Source: Mermis nigrescens
Taxonomy: Eukaryota > Nematoda > Enoplea > Mermithida > Mermithidae
NCBI GenBank assembly: GCA_036768485.1
Contig: JAVLUZ010000696.1
Location: 62,001 to 126,000, forward strand
Direction: 5' to 3'
Length of the DNA: 64,000 nucleotides
The first letter of the stretch is position 1, and the number at the start of each line of letters is the position of its first letter. The notes below the pieces were generated by a model that saw only the letters and a list, made by a program, of their open reading frames with translations, had not been told where the DNA came from and did no database searches. Of this stretch, positions 1 to 9,378 are shown piece after piece. A program made the position numbers and the translations under genes.

Positions 1-307
1 TCTGTAATCAAGTTTTTATTTATTTTATAATTTGAAACAGCTTGCCTTTTAAGACATCAAAAATTTTTGTTGACAAATAAAATAATAGAGTACTTAATTA
101 TTTATATGTATTCCAATCCTGATTATAACTCATGTATCAAATTTGTTAATTTTTAAATTTTCACTTTTATGCAAGATCTGATGATTAAATACACAAAATT
201 GTGTTTTTCCATATGTTTGTTAATTTATTCAATAATCAGGATGCAAATTATTATAGTCTGTTACACACAATTTCCGTCATACATTTTAAAACTATCCTCA
301 ACAATGA

Positions 308-405
308 GCTGACAGATTGCAATTATAGCATATTTCTGATATATAGTTATCGTAACCCATGGCTTACTGTCAATGAAAATTCTTAGAATTTATGCACAAG
401 GTCAG
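308..405. repeat. Diverged copy of the end of the 56-64 kb duplicated repeat
   Basis: The stretch starting with ctgacagattgcaattatag matches, with roughly three quarters identity by eye, the segment near 59,486-59,600 and the last bases of the window (63,920-64,000). All share an agattgc.attatagcat core followed by a gtgtcaatgaaaattc-like tail. It shows that the sequence ending each large duplicate also exists as an older dispersed copy. No coding capacity is visible in positions 1-420. Confidence 0.5.
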
Positions 406-420
406 GCAAAACAGAGTGTA

Positions 421-1173
421 GTAAAAAGTGAGATCATGTTTTTTGCTTCTCATGCATTCAAAATTAAGTAGGTTAAAGCTTAATTGTAAAAATCAAAATA
501 ATTATGTCTTAATATGTAATGTTAATGTCTAAGCAATTTTCTGCCCCAAATATAAAAAACTATTTTGTTTTTAATATACCCCTTATTGTACAAGAAAATG
601 GTCCAACAGCAACAGTTATTGGCTGGGATTTCAATTTTTGTGGAACAATTGCATTCAAACATAGAAATTCTATAAGATCAGCCCTAATCTGATAACAGAG
701 CATCAAAATGAGCACTTGCTTACCATTTATGGCCTATGATTTCTGAAAACGCCAAAATTTATATGCCAAAGAATTTACCAGCCGCCAAATGTACAGCATC
801 ACCAATGTGATTGTCTGCATTGAGAATTTCTTTTGGAATTTAATTTTGAATAAAGAAATTCCGGCATATATGACTACGGTATGCATTACTGAGGGTCTGA
901 CTCTCATATCTTGGGAATTTTGGGCAAGTGCTGAAATGGATGACATTTTTTGACTTGATTGATTTGTCGAAGTTGACCAACCAAACTTATGATGACAATT
1001 CAACTTACTCATGGGAGGAGCTGGCCTTTTACCAGGGTAACCTGGAAGCCTAAAGTCAGTCCTTCATGGTAAGCCTGAACGTCTTTCATGTGCTTTTTTA
1101 TAATAAAAATTCCATAATGTTTTTTCCTAATAAAAACTAAAAATGTGATTTGTTAATAAAAAGCAGTCCCCAT
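421..1173. other. Non-coding AT-rich stretch, no gene recognised
   Basis: No recognisable gene. A 92-codon minus-strand open frame covers 734-1012 and is slightly richer in mixed residues than random AT-rich frames, but has no motif I can name and no supporting splice or context evidence, so it is not called as a gene. Confidence 0.5.
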
Positions 1174-1410
1174 CATATGTGGGCAGCACCAAAATTCTGA
1201 AGTGTGCAAGATTTTTTGAAGGTCCAAAAATGCCCTAAAAATGGTGGTATGGCGATAAAAACACCATTTTTAGACCTTTCTCATCAAGCACTATCCATTA
1301 GCATCAAAAAATTGTGGAAAAACGGAAAAAAAGTTTTCAAAAATTGAATTCTAAGGGGTGGGGTATTTTGGTTTCTGGGGGGAGGTGCATACCCCCCACG
1401 CCCAGGTGTG
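1174..1410 (+). mobile_element. hAT-like MITE, subfamily B
   Basis: Starts catatgtgggcagcacc and ends cgcccaggtgtg, the inverted ends of the family (CAYACSTGGGC). Flanked by a perfect 8-bp direct repeat GTCCCCAT at 1166-1173 and 1411-1418. Near the right end it carries G-runs separated by tattttg/tttctg, typical of every copy. No transposase. The 8-bp duplication points to mobilisation by a hAT-superfamily transposase (inference). Confidence 0.93.
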
Positions 1411-1418
1411 GTCCCCAT

Positions 1419-1984
1419 GTGACATATTTATTATATTTAGGATAATTTTGAAAATTTCATGAAAACGAATTTAAAATTATATTACACTCAAATTCTTCAA
1501 GATTTTTCTAATAATGTTCTGAATTATCCTAAAAATTGTTATCATAAGCTTTTTGGTAAGCTCAACAGGTCAATCAAATTGATCAAGTTAAGCATGTATG
1601 TACGCAGTGTATTTTAAGTACCATGCATAATTTCTAGACTATCAAAATCGAATTATTAGCTAAGCAAACCATTGCTATGAATGTTTAAAAGTGAAATTTT
1701 CTAAATTTTTTGTAAGTTTTCATGATTTTTTTGTCATTGTGCAGCTTTTATTATTGTGCAAGCATCATACCTAAGTAATAAAATGCATTTATTTCTACAA
1801 GCCTTTTTGTTTTAGGATGTTTGATGGTTTTTCTTTTTTTGTTTTGTGTTGTTTAATTTTTTGTAATGTTTTGGCTATAAATGAGCAGTTATCACAAAAA
1901 AACCTAAAATTTCCAAACAATAAAAATTTAAAGAGGGATTATAAACTTTTCAACATTTTCATCATACTCTATTCATTAAACCAC
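1419..1984. other. Non-coding AT-rich flank of the Polinton
   Basis: No gene seen. An open frame at 1817-1999 is low-complexity F/L/N/K-rich sequence and looks fortuitous. This is where a left terminal inverted repeat of the Polinton would be expected, but I could not recognise one. Confidence 0.5.
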
Positions 1985-3020
1985 TTCACCAACAATTGAA
2001 AACCACTTTACCAACAATTGAACTCGACCGTCCTGCAATCACCGCTCCTTTAACACATTTTCAATCCTCAAAGCATGATTCTCAATATATTCAACTTTTT
2101 GCAGCTCTCGCTCAGAAAATGTACCAACAATGTCCTCTCTGCTTAAATCTATCAATTTATATATGGGCTTGATTTGATGGCTAATAAAGTGAGAAATTTT
2201 ATAAATTTCATCAGTGTATTGAGGTTTGTAGCTCTTGTCAAATATTTGATGATACTTGATAATGCAAACATAATCGCCAATTGACAGTTCAGGTTTCTTT
2301 CAGTGATGTAATTTTTCATACAACGTATGTAATACCTGTTGAACGTTGTTAATATTTACATCTATGGGTCTCATTCTAATTGATCAATCAATAGTATTGT
2401 TGTAAGTTTGAACCAACTTAACCAAAATGTCGATCCACTTATAGGTCGCATTTTCAGTAAAATAACGGCACATTCTATTCTTAAGCATATGATTAAATCT
2501 CTCCACAATAGCACATTTTAAATCTTTATTCTGGAATGTAAAATAGTCAATACGCTCCAATTTGAGTACATTTTGAAATTCTTGATTGAGAAATTCTCTT
2601 CCCATGTCAGTGCAAGTACGCCATGGTTTACATCCCTCAATAAATATGCATTTTAATGCATTCACTACGTTAGTACCAGACTTGGTTTTCATTGGTCGCG
2701 CCCATGTGTACTTACTACATCTATGCATGTAAGAATGAATTTAAAATTATCATTGTAATCTTTGAGCAAAGTCATATCAGCCAGGTCCAATTCCCATTAA
2801 TGATCTATATCAAATGCATAAATTTTGTTTTTCTTAAATTTTTGATAAGCTGGTCCATGTAAGGTGTAAGTGTCTTGCGACGCAAGCTATCCCCTGATGT
2901 GATCAAACGTGACCAAGGGGTCTTTCCTCCTTGCAGCATTGTATAATAATTTAACACTGGTGAAAGATGATGGATTGTCCAAGTTTTGTAAATGGATTCA
3001 AACAACCGCTTTTTATTCCT
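1985..3020 (-). pseudogene. Polinton retroviral-type integrase (fragmented)
   Basis: Would insert the Polinton into the host genome as a DDE/RNase H-fold integrase. Reading from about 3,005 down, the N-terminal part carries LRRKTLTPYMDQLIKNL-type sequence (2805-3005). Next comes a core segment with WELDLADM (first catalytic Asp, near 2,790) and CIDVVS..TWA. Then a long clean frame (2384-2728) contains TDMGREFLN (second Asp) and AIVERFNHMLKNRMCRYF (catalytic Glu region). Below it the SH3-like tail has KPELSIGDYVCI and DIVGTFSERELQKV, then a short chromodomain-like RVQLLVKW end near 1,985-2,040. At least three frame changes break the gene. The tail with GTFxExELQK is diagnostic of Polinton rather than gypsy integrases. 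It lies at the far 3' end of the gene cluster. Confidence 0.88.
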
Positions 3021-3180
3021 TTTGGATAATAATATGAATTGTTCTCGCTACATTGTTTCTTTTATATAATTATTCTTACCCATCATCTGCGTACAAAGAT
3101 GAGTACTCCAATCATTTTGGTACAAAACTTCTTGCGGCTGTCAAATATTCTAGTTTTTGCTTATGTCATACTTGCACTTG

Positions 3181-4044
3181 TTTAAATCTTTTTTTCTAAA
3201 CGTCTTTCCAATAAATTGAGTTTGCGCTTACGCATTGCTTCTTCCTGCAATCTCTTTACTGAGGACAGTACTGAACCTTTAAACTTGCGCTTGAAGTGCC
3301 ATTTCCATCCAGGTATGGTTAGTTTTTGTTGTTGTTGTTGTTTACTTTTCATTCTATGTTGTTTTCTTTTGGATTTTGGCTTACATTCAATTGGTTCCTC
3401 AATTCCCATCCTCTTTGCTACTGGTCCTTCCAAATCAATTTTGCACCTAAGACCACTTGACTCTTCTTGCTGTGGTATTGTTAGTGATTTGTCATACTCC
3501 ATAATATCATTAATCATTTTTTGTCTATTTGGATGGCCAATGTAATTTAAGGGAATATGTCCTGAAACAATTCCGAGGCGCCAATGGGGGTTTTGCAACA
3601 ATTGTTTGTTCTCTACTAAAATTGTTAATTAAATCAATGATGTGAGAATCAGGAATTGTTTGCCCCTGGATCGCAATTTTACCATTATCATTAATATTAA
3701 TTAAATTACTATGTCTTACATGCGACAATAATAATTTTGCCTTTTTTTGTTTACTTCTCAGCAGATCTTTTAATACTGATTTGTACCACTTGGGCTCTTA
3801 TTTTTCATCTTCCTTGAGAATTAAAGGCTGCGGTTGTCGTCTTTCAGCCTCTGAGTTTAAATACCAAATAAATAGCTGTGAGTACAATTGAAATTAGTTG
3901 TTTGGGACTCTCTTTACTATCTGAAACCTTTTGAAGCTCAATTTAAAACTTGTCAATTTGTTTTTGAATTGGGGATTTTTTGGTACTAGACTGATTCAAA
4001 AAAACATCTTGAGGAACCAATACCATCTTATTAGCAAACTTCAT
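3181..4044 (-). pseudogene. Conserved basic Polinton protein of unknown function
   Basis: Begins MKFANKMVLVPQDVFL at 4,044; the start is chosen because its ATG overlaps the stop of the upstream pX-like gene (ATGA). The middle (about 3,850-3,600) has EPKWYKSVLKDLLRSKQKK and HVRHSNLININDNGKIA followed by IPDSHIIDLINNFSRE. The C-terminal 139-codon frame (3182-3601) has LGIVSGHIPLNYIGHPNRQK and ends in a very basic Lys/Arg/Gln-rich tail. This organisation (MVLVP start, a DSxIxDLI segment, then a basic tail) is that of an uncharacterised protein conserved in animal Polintons; I recall the pattern but cannot verify it here. Two frame changes and at least two stops (about 3,800 and 3,945) break the gene. 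Confidence 0.65.
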
Positions 4045-4666
4045 TGTCTGGTAATAATATCTGCGAGTAAACTGCTGGTGATGCTTAGTAATGGACCTAA
4101 TATTAATGGTAGAAATCTGCCTTTTTGAATAATTTTACATGTCATCAATAAATTAGTTCCTTTTTTAGAGCCCAAGTATCAAATTTCTTGTTTATGACGT
4201 TTCAATTGTCTCTTTTGTTGCAAAGATAATGGAATATTTCCTCGCAATAAGTTGAAGCAAATATCTGAGATGCAGTAAATTAAATCTTTATTTGTTTTAT
4301 TTAGATAAGCACTATGCTGACAAGAGCTACACTTGGATAACACTTTTAATCAAACCTGGGCGTGGGGGTTTGGAAAGGGGGTTTGCACCCTCCCAAAAAC
4401 CAAATACCCCTCCCCCAGAAATCAAAATACCCTCCCCCCAGAATTCAATTTTTGAAAATTTCTTTTCTTTTTTTCACAATTTTTTGATGCCAATGGAGAG
4501 TGCTTGATGAGAAACGTCAAAAAATGGTGTTTTTATTGCCATACCACCATTTTTAAGGCCATTTTTTGTCCTTCAAAAAATCTTGCACCCCCTCCCCCAC
4601 CAGAATTTTCTTGCTGCCCACATATGCTTTTAATTTGTCAAAATGATTTTGCAAACAATGTGACAT
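4041..4666 (-). pseudogene. pX/Mu-core-like Polinton peptide gene, split by a MITE
   Basis: From the ATG at 4,664-4,666 the frame enters the MITE at 4,351-4,626 and resumes after it. It contains DLIYCISDICFNLLRGNIPL, then QQKRQLKRHK and IIQKGRFLPLILGPLL, a short basic plus hydrophobic profile. The basic peptide followed by a glycine/leucine-rich hydrophobic end resembles the adenovirus pX-like core peptide conserved in Polintons and adintoviruses (family knowledge from memory). One stop lies in the basic region (near 4,187). The TGA overlaps the ATG of the next gene by the ATGA arrangement, implying tight packing of the original cluster. Confidence 0.68.
4351..4626 (-). mobile_element. hAT-like MITE, subfamily A, inside the pX-like gene
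   Basis: Runs from caaacctgggcgtggg to ttgctgcccacatatg, the reverse orientation of the family, with a perfect 8-bp duplication CTTTTAAT at 4343-4350 and 4627-4634. At 276 bp it is the longest simple copy. Removing it restores the continuity of the pX-like frame, so it inserted after the Polinton. Confidence 0.94.
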
Positions 4667-4812
4667 ACCAAACCAAGCTCGCAATGCAAAAATAACATTT
4701 AATCAATAGCAATCATTATTTATAGCAAAAAAATAGCTTCATCCTTAAAAATCAGTAAAAAGAAATTTTTGCGCTGTACAATAGTACAATCATTTAGCAT
4801 GGAAAAATCGCA

Positions 4813-5067
4813 TTATTCATCTTGCAATAGACCATCGTATAACTCTTCTATGAAATAAGCATGCATTTGACATTGCTGCACTTTATGCATGAGCTGAGTA
4901 CCAAAGTACTGAAAGTTTGAAACGCATTTGCGCCTGTGCAAATCATTGCACTCATTATAATTTTTAGCCATTTCTTTGTACCATCCTTTTGCTTCACGCG
5001 TAAATCTGGTCCAAAACAGATTGGCGAGCATCTTTTTCTCTTCATTTGACAAAATCATGCCTATCAA
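4813..5067 (-). CDS. Unrecognised Polinton-internal ORF, charged alpha-helical
   Basis: An uninterrupted 84-codon frame with well-mixed composition (WTRFTREAKGWYKEMAKNY, then a Cys/His-containing stretch and a C-terminal FIEELYDGLLQDE). The same frame stays open a little upstream (to about 5,100) without a clear start. I do not recognise it. Same strand and between secreted protein B and the pX-like gene, so it was probably a Polinton gene. No signal peptide or membrane segment. It could be a fragment of a larger decayed gene. Confidence 0.45.
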   Translation of the reverse strand: MIGMILSNEEKKMLANLFWTRFTREAKGWYKEMAKNYNECNDLHRRKCVSNFQYFGTQLMHKVQQCQMHAYFIEELYDGLLQDE

Positions 5068-5216
5068 AGATGTACCCTCTAGTAAATGATTTTCTTCATA
5101 TTTTTAGGAATCTTACCTTTTACTCTACAGTAAACCGATCTAATAAACAATTCAAAAGTTGCCAAAACCATTTTTGGACAACTGACCACCAACCAAATGT
5201 TAGGAAGTAAAATTAA

Positions 5217-5910
5217 TTAATGAGATGTATTATTGCAAACTCTCTTTTTATTTATTGTCGAGTTCAATGCTTGAAGTAGTTGCATTCACACATGGGTGTA
5301 GGGGTGGGGGGTATGCACCTCCCCTAGAAGTTGAAAGTACCCACCCTCAGAAATCAAAATACCACCCCAGAATTCAAATTTTGAAATTTTTTTTTGCTTT
5401 TTTAGCAATTTTTGATGCTATTAGATAGTGCTCAATGAGAAACGTTAAAAAATGGTGTTTTTTGGCCATACAACCACTTTTAAGAACATTTTTTGACCTT
5501 TGAAAATTGTTCACCCCTTCACCCTAGGATTTCAGTGCTGCCCACCTATGGTTGCATTGTATTCTTGTACAGATGAGTCATGAGGCCGATGTGTAGGGAA
5601 AGGAATAAATTATTGTAGGCGCAGCAAATGTAAATTTTGGGTGTATAGAATATTAATTGATCACAATTTTTCATTTGAAACAGCTCACCCTTTTTGGCGG
5701 GACATTCTAAGTTCAATTTGATAAACTTTAATAGCTGTGAATTCTCAATATCATTAGTAGTAAATGATATTGTATCATTTATGATGTTTGGCGAGTGAAT
5801 TAAAATAATTGTATTATTTTGTTTAGTATTAGTACAATTTCTTGCGTAATTATCATAACATATTCCACTGACAAAAACCAAAAAAATAAAATTGCTAAGA
5901 TTGGTGACAT
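5217..5910 (-). pseudogene. Putative secreted cysteine protein B (paralogue of A), split by a MITE
   Basis: Starts at the ATG at 5,908-5,910 with a hydrophobic leader (MSPILAILFF). A run of seven Ts then shifts the frame into a stretch with YARNC, several N-glycosylation sequons (NCT, NNT, NDT), SPNIIND, LECPAKK, and TPKIYICC. The MITE at 5,287-5,550 interrupts the C-terminus; after it the frame continues for about 20 codons to a stop at 5,217-5,219. The order Cys, SPxxIN, Cys, TPxIYICC parallels protein A (6702-7116), so the two look like a duplicated family. I know no named family with this signature; function unknown, presumably secreted or surface exposed. Confidence 0.5.
5287..5550 (-). 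mobile_element. hAT-like MITE, subfamily B, inside gene B
   Basis: Starts cacacatgggtgtagg and ends gctgcccacctatg; perfect 8-bp duplication GTTGCATT at 5279-5286 and 5551-5558. Internal sequence includes the family core around gagaaacgttaaaaaatgg. Confidence 0.94.
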
Positions 5911-6030
5911 TAAAATTGTATTACGATTTAAAATGAGTGTTTGAAGCATAGATCTTAAGAAAGTTTTCTGGCCATTTTCCATCCAGAGAGCAAGTTATCA
6001 AAAATATCTATTGCTAGAGCCGCAAATCTA

Positions 6031-6662
6031 TCAAATATATACATAATTTTCAGTATCACTAGGAAAAATGTTTGTCCTAAGTTGCATGTTTTTAGGCGTT
6101 GTTTGGCATAAATCAATCAGTAAGTACCCAAATGGACTTCTTGTAGCATCTAAAAATGCTTCAGAAAAGTGTTTAGGACTGGGGAATAATTGTTTTGCCA
6201 AATTTTGAATTTTTAATTTGTCGGATTGGTTTTTTATCCATACCAAGTATTGTGCATTTATTCTACTCATACGTAGTCCATCAAAAAAAACGCATTTTGA
6301 ACAATATGTATTATAGATGAGTTACAATGATGAAAACCTTTGGAAAATAGTTTGCTCAATCTAGAATCTGACTTCAAATTGTACATCAAATCATCTAAAA
6401 TCAACAATTTAGGCTCATTTCTATTTTCCTTCAATGTGTCAAAGCTCGGAATCCCTTCAATAAATTCAACTTTTCTCAATAAATATTAATAGGATGGCTA
6501 CCACTCAGTTAAACACCAAAACAATTTAGATGGCGCTGGCCTTATCATTTTAGCGGAAAAATGAATGAGTCTCTTTACAAATTCAGTTTTACTCAATTTT
6601 GTTGGTGCCAAAACTATACAATTGAATGGATGATTCAACCTACCATCCTTATTAAATGTCAA
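6031..6662 (-). pseudogene. Polinton packaging ATPase (FtsK/HerA type)
   Basis: ATPase that would pump DNA into capsids. From about 6,640 down: HPFNCIVLAPTKLSKTEF, a Walker A region in which the consensus GPTGSGKTEF has lost glycines but keeps Lys-Thr; then PAPSKLFWCLTEW; VEFIEGIPSFDTL; the Walker B LLILDDLM (6,390 area); SKGFHHCNSSIIHIVQNAFF; INAQYLVWIKNQSDK; LAKQLFP; FGYLLIDL; and the C-terminal LRTNIFPSD. The order and spacing fit the Polinton/adintovirus ATPase. Stops occur near 6,490-6,500 and one frame change at about 6,270. No ATG is visible at the N-terminus. It lies between the two secreted-protein genes. Confidence 0.87.
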
Positions 6663-6701
6663 ATGTTAACATATTGTCGCAATCAATAGCGTTTTTAATT
6701 T

Positions 6702-7116
6702 TTAGAGCGCCTTTACTAAATAGATTTTTGCAAAATTTAGTTTGCTGATGAAGTTTGCCATTTTGTCGCAGCATATAAATACATATGGTGTGTGCTCAAT
6801 GAATTTAAAGCAAGTATTGTTTTCAGTAGAACAATCAAAATCAACACTCGCGCTGTATTGCGCAATTTTGTTTATAAAAGTAGGAGAGCGTAATACTAAA
6901 CTTATATCTTTTTGCATACAGTTTGCTAGTTTTATTGAATTGTCATAGGGATCTAATGATGTATGTATGGTAAACAAATTATGAGATTTGCCTGGTGCTT
7001 CAGTTTGCAATAATTTGCTGAGTTAGAGCAAATCTTCTGTTTGCTTCATACTATATGCGCCAAAAGCTGTACTAGCAGTCAAAAATAATAACAAGAGTGT
7101 GACGTGCAAATACACA
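6702..7116 (-). pseudogene. Putative secreted cysteine protein A
   Basis: A leader with LHVTLLLLFLTASTAFGAYS (7,100-7,040) looks like a signal peptide with a likely cleavage after AFG. One in-frame TAA (7,023-7,025) follows, then a 102-codon frame containing ANCMQKD, SPTFINK, DFDCSTENNTC and TPYVFICCDKM, ending at 6,702. The spacing of NC, SPxxIN, a middle Cys and TPxVFICC matches gene B on the other side of the ATPase. No transmembrane segment beyond the leader. The start codon is unclear. Unrecognised family. Confidence 0.5.
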
Positions 7117-8199
7117 TAAGATATGCAAAGTTAGTTGATGTGTATAACTTACCCAAAGAAAGAATGCCTACGTGAAATTTAGACACTTGCTTCCATTCTA
7201 CTTTTTTGATTTACACTAATTGTTTTATTCGCTTTAATTACTTTTCTTACTTAGATGACAAATTCCGCCCAATTGCTATATTACCTACGCGCATCTTAGC
7301 TACTTCTAATACTTTTAACACTTTTCAGGTATCAATTCTACTACACTTATTTATTACTCTAAAAATCTCCAAAAGCCTTTTAAAAAAACCATTATCAAAA
7401 CCCTCATGAGCCTATGTTAAAGTCGTATATAAATATTATATGTTTCAACACACTAGTCAGTCATCCTGGTGGTGTAAGTTGTCCTGTATTGTAACTTGGT
7501 CATTTGCTCGTCTCTTTGTTATTTTCTATTATACCATGTCTTGCTGTAAGTTAGTAAATTAGCATTATCCCTCTTACGTGATAAGAGAATGATTTTCAAT
7601 TCTAGCCACTTGTCAAATGAAAAAACTAATAAAATAAAATTTACTTATCAATCAAGTGCTTATAAATGCATTCAAAATTCCAATAAATTTTTGAGGTATT
7701 AGTTATAGTACATTGATTACCTATGTACCTACATGTAAAGTAGTAAGGGCCTACAGTAATTGTTAATTACCAACTGGCGTAATGGTGCCAATCATAGATG
7801 CAGTTTTGAGCTAAAATGGTCGCAATAAGTACATTGAATAGCATAAAAACTTGATTGATTCGTGTTTTTGATTAATTTTAGATGAAACTCTTAACTTTTA
7901 TTAATTTTCGGCCCAAGATTATTCTTACCAAACAATTTTCTATTTATCCAGTACCCCCTAGAATTGGGTTTCCGCCTATGCAGGTCTATTATGCAAAAAG
8001 TACTAATAGGTTTAAAAAATGACAACAATTACTGAAGCCATATAACCAAGATTCTTTTTACCAATTTTAAGTGCATCATAAGAAAGTAGCAACCTGTGTG
8101 CATACGCCTCAAACTTGAAAAGTTCAAATTTCTTTGACTTAAATGTGAATTAGGAAACATGTCTTCAATGCACGTTAATTTTATTGGCGACACATACAC
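7117..8199. other. Gap between gene A and the polymerase tail, no gene recognised
   Basis: About 1.1 kb in which capsid or protease genes might have been expected. I find only short low-complexity frames, such as a plus-strand 67-codon one at 7206-7409 without motifs. A possible core promoter is listed separately. Confidence 0.5.
7426..7462 (+). promoter_or_regulatory. Possible TATA-Inr core promoter
   Basis: tatataaat at 7426-7434 is followed 33 bp later by tcagtc (7457-7462), the arthropod initiator consensus with A at 7459. The downstream sequence ggtggtgtaagttg contains a donor-like gtaagt. No gene could be attached to it; it may equally belong to a decayed transposon end. Spacing and both boxes are seen in the sequence; function is inference. 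Confidence 0.3.
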
Positions 8200-8386
8200 A
8201 GTAAATAAAAACAATAACCACCACCCATACGGTATGGTACAAAACTTCTTTTTGTATAATACGCTTGTCATATACTATTCTAAATTTCTTTGGGGTAATT
8301 TTTGCAACAATTAAGTAACTTTCATATATAGGATAAATATGATTAAATGTTATTACAATTTCTTTTTTGCAAATTTCTTTTACAAA
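8200..8386 (-). pseudogene. C-terminal end of Polinton DNA polymerase B
   Basis: The stretch EICKKEIVITFNHIYPIYES, then KKFRIVYDKRIIQ and, in a shifted frame, TIPYGWW, fits the C-terminal tail of Polinton polymerases (YDKRxx...PYG ending). It abuts the hAT end at 8,387, and the rest of the polymerase resumes beyond about 11,100, so the hAT split the gene. An open frame extends to 8,029 after PYGW, but this is probably not part of the original protein. Confidence 0.65.
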
Positions 8387-8699
8387 CAGTGTTGCCAGGT
8401 CCAAAAATTGAAATGCACCAGATAAATGTTGAAAATGCACTGAATATGCACTAGATTTTTCATAAATGCACTAAAAAATGCACTGTATTTCAAAGAGTAA
8501 AACATTAAAGATATAGCTAATCCTGCTTGACCTAAGAGAAGACAATGGCATAAAAATCATCAAATAAACTTTTATTCAACGAAAAATTCAATTTGAAAAA
8601 CCACTAAGCATCATGTACAATATCTAAAGCATCAATAAGGTTGGAATCACGATCACATTCATTATCAACATCTTTGGACTCGTAAATTGCATCTGTTAA

Positions 8700-9330
8700 T
8701 CATTAACATTTTTTTTGTTGGCGAAAATTTGGGAAATGGCACATCTAAAAAGTCTAAACCATAACAAACCATAAGGATAGCTTCAACAGTATTGCACAAG
8801 AGTCAATTACGCAACTTATTTTTTACAATATTCATTATCAAAAAGACGCGTTCAACTGAAGCATTCAAAAATGGCAAACAGAATAAAGCTAGAGCAAAAT
8901 TTGCAACATTTTCAAAACGGCAGTCTCCAGCTGCGTCTTTACTATCTTTTACAGCTAACCAAAATTGCACAGAATCAATATGGCGACCTGGATTTTCATT
9001 ACAGAACGTTAATGCACAAAATTCTTCTTTGGTTGCTGAAGGATCAGGTGCTAGCAATGGGATCTGCATTAACAAAGCACCAATGTTAGATGCCTTTTTC
9101 TTCAATATGACATCTTGGCTTAGCGATTCTAACAGACACAGCGAGTTCAGTGTATCAGGAAGCCTAGCTCTGACCTAAAACAACCAACAAAAATAATTTC
9201 TCATTTGAACATTTAAAGAAAATTGACTCTAATAATAATGAATAAAACTAGTATTAATAATAATAATGATAACAATACTAATAATAATAATAATAATAAT
9301 AATAATATTAATAATATAATTATAATAATG

Positions 9331-9378
<48 letters not shown>

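Noticed and set aside
734..1012. 92-codon minus-strand frame
   Set aside because: No motif, start context or neighbour supports a gene; could be a decayed exon but not supportable.
3216..3545. 109-codon plus-strand Leu/Cys-rich frame
   Set aside because: Antisense shadow of the Lys/Arg/Gln-rich tail of the Polinton basic protein.
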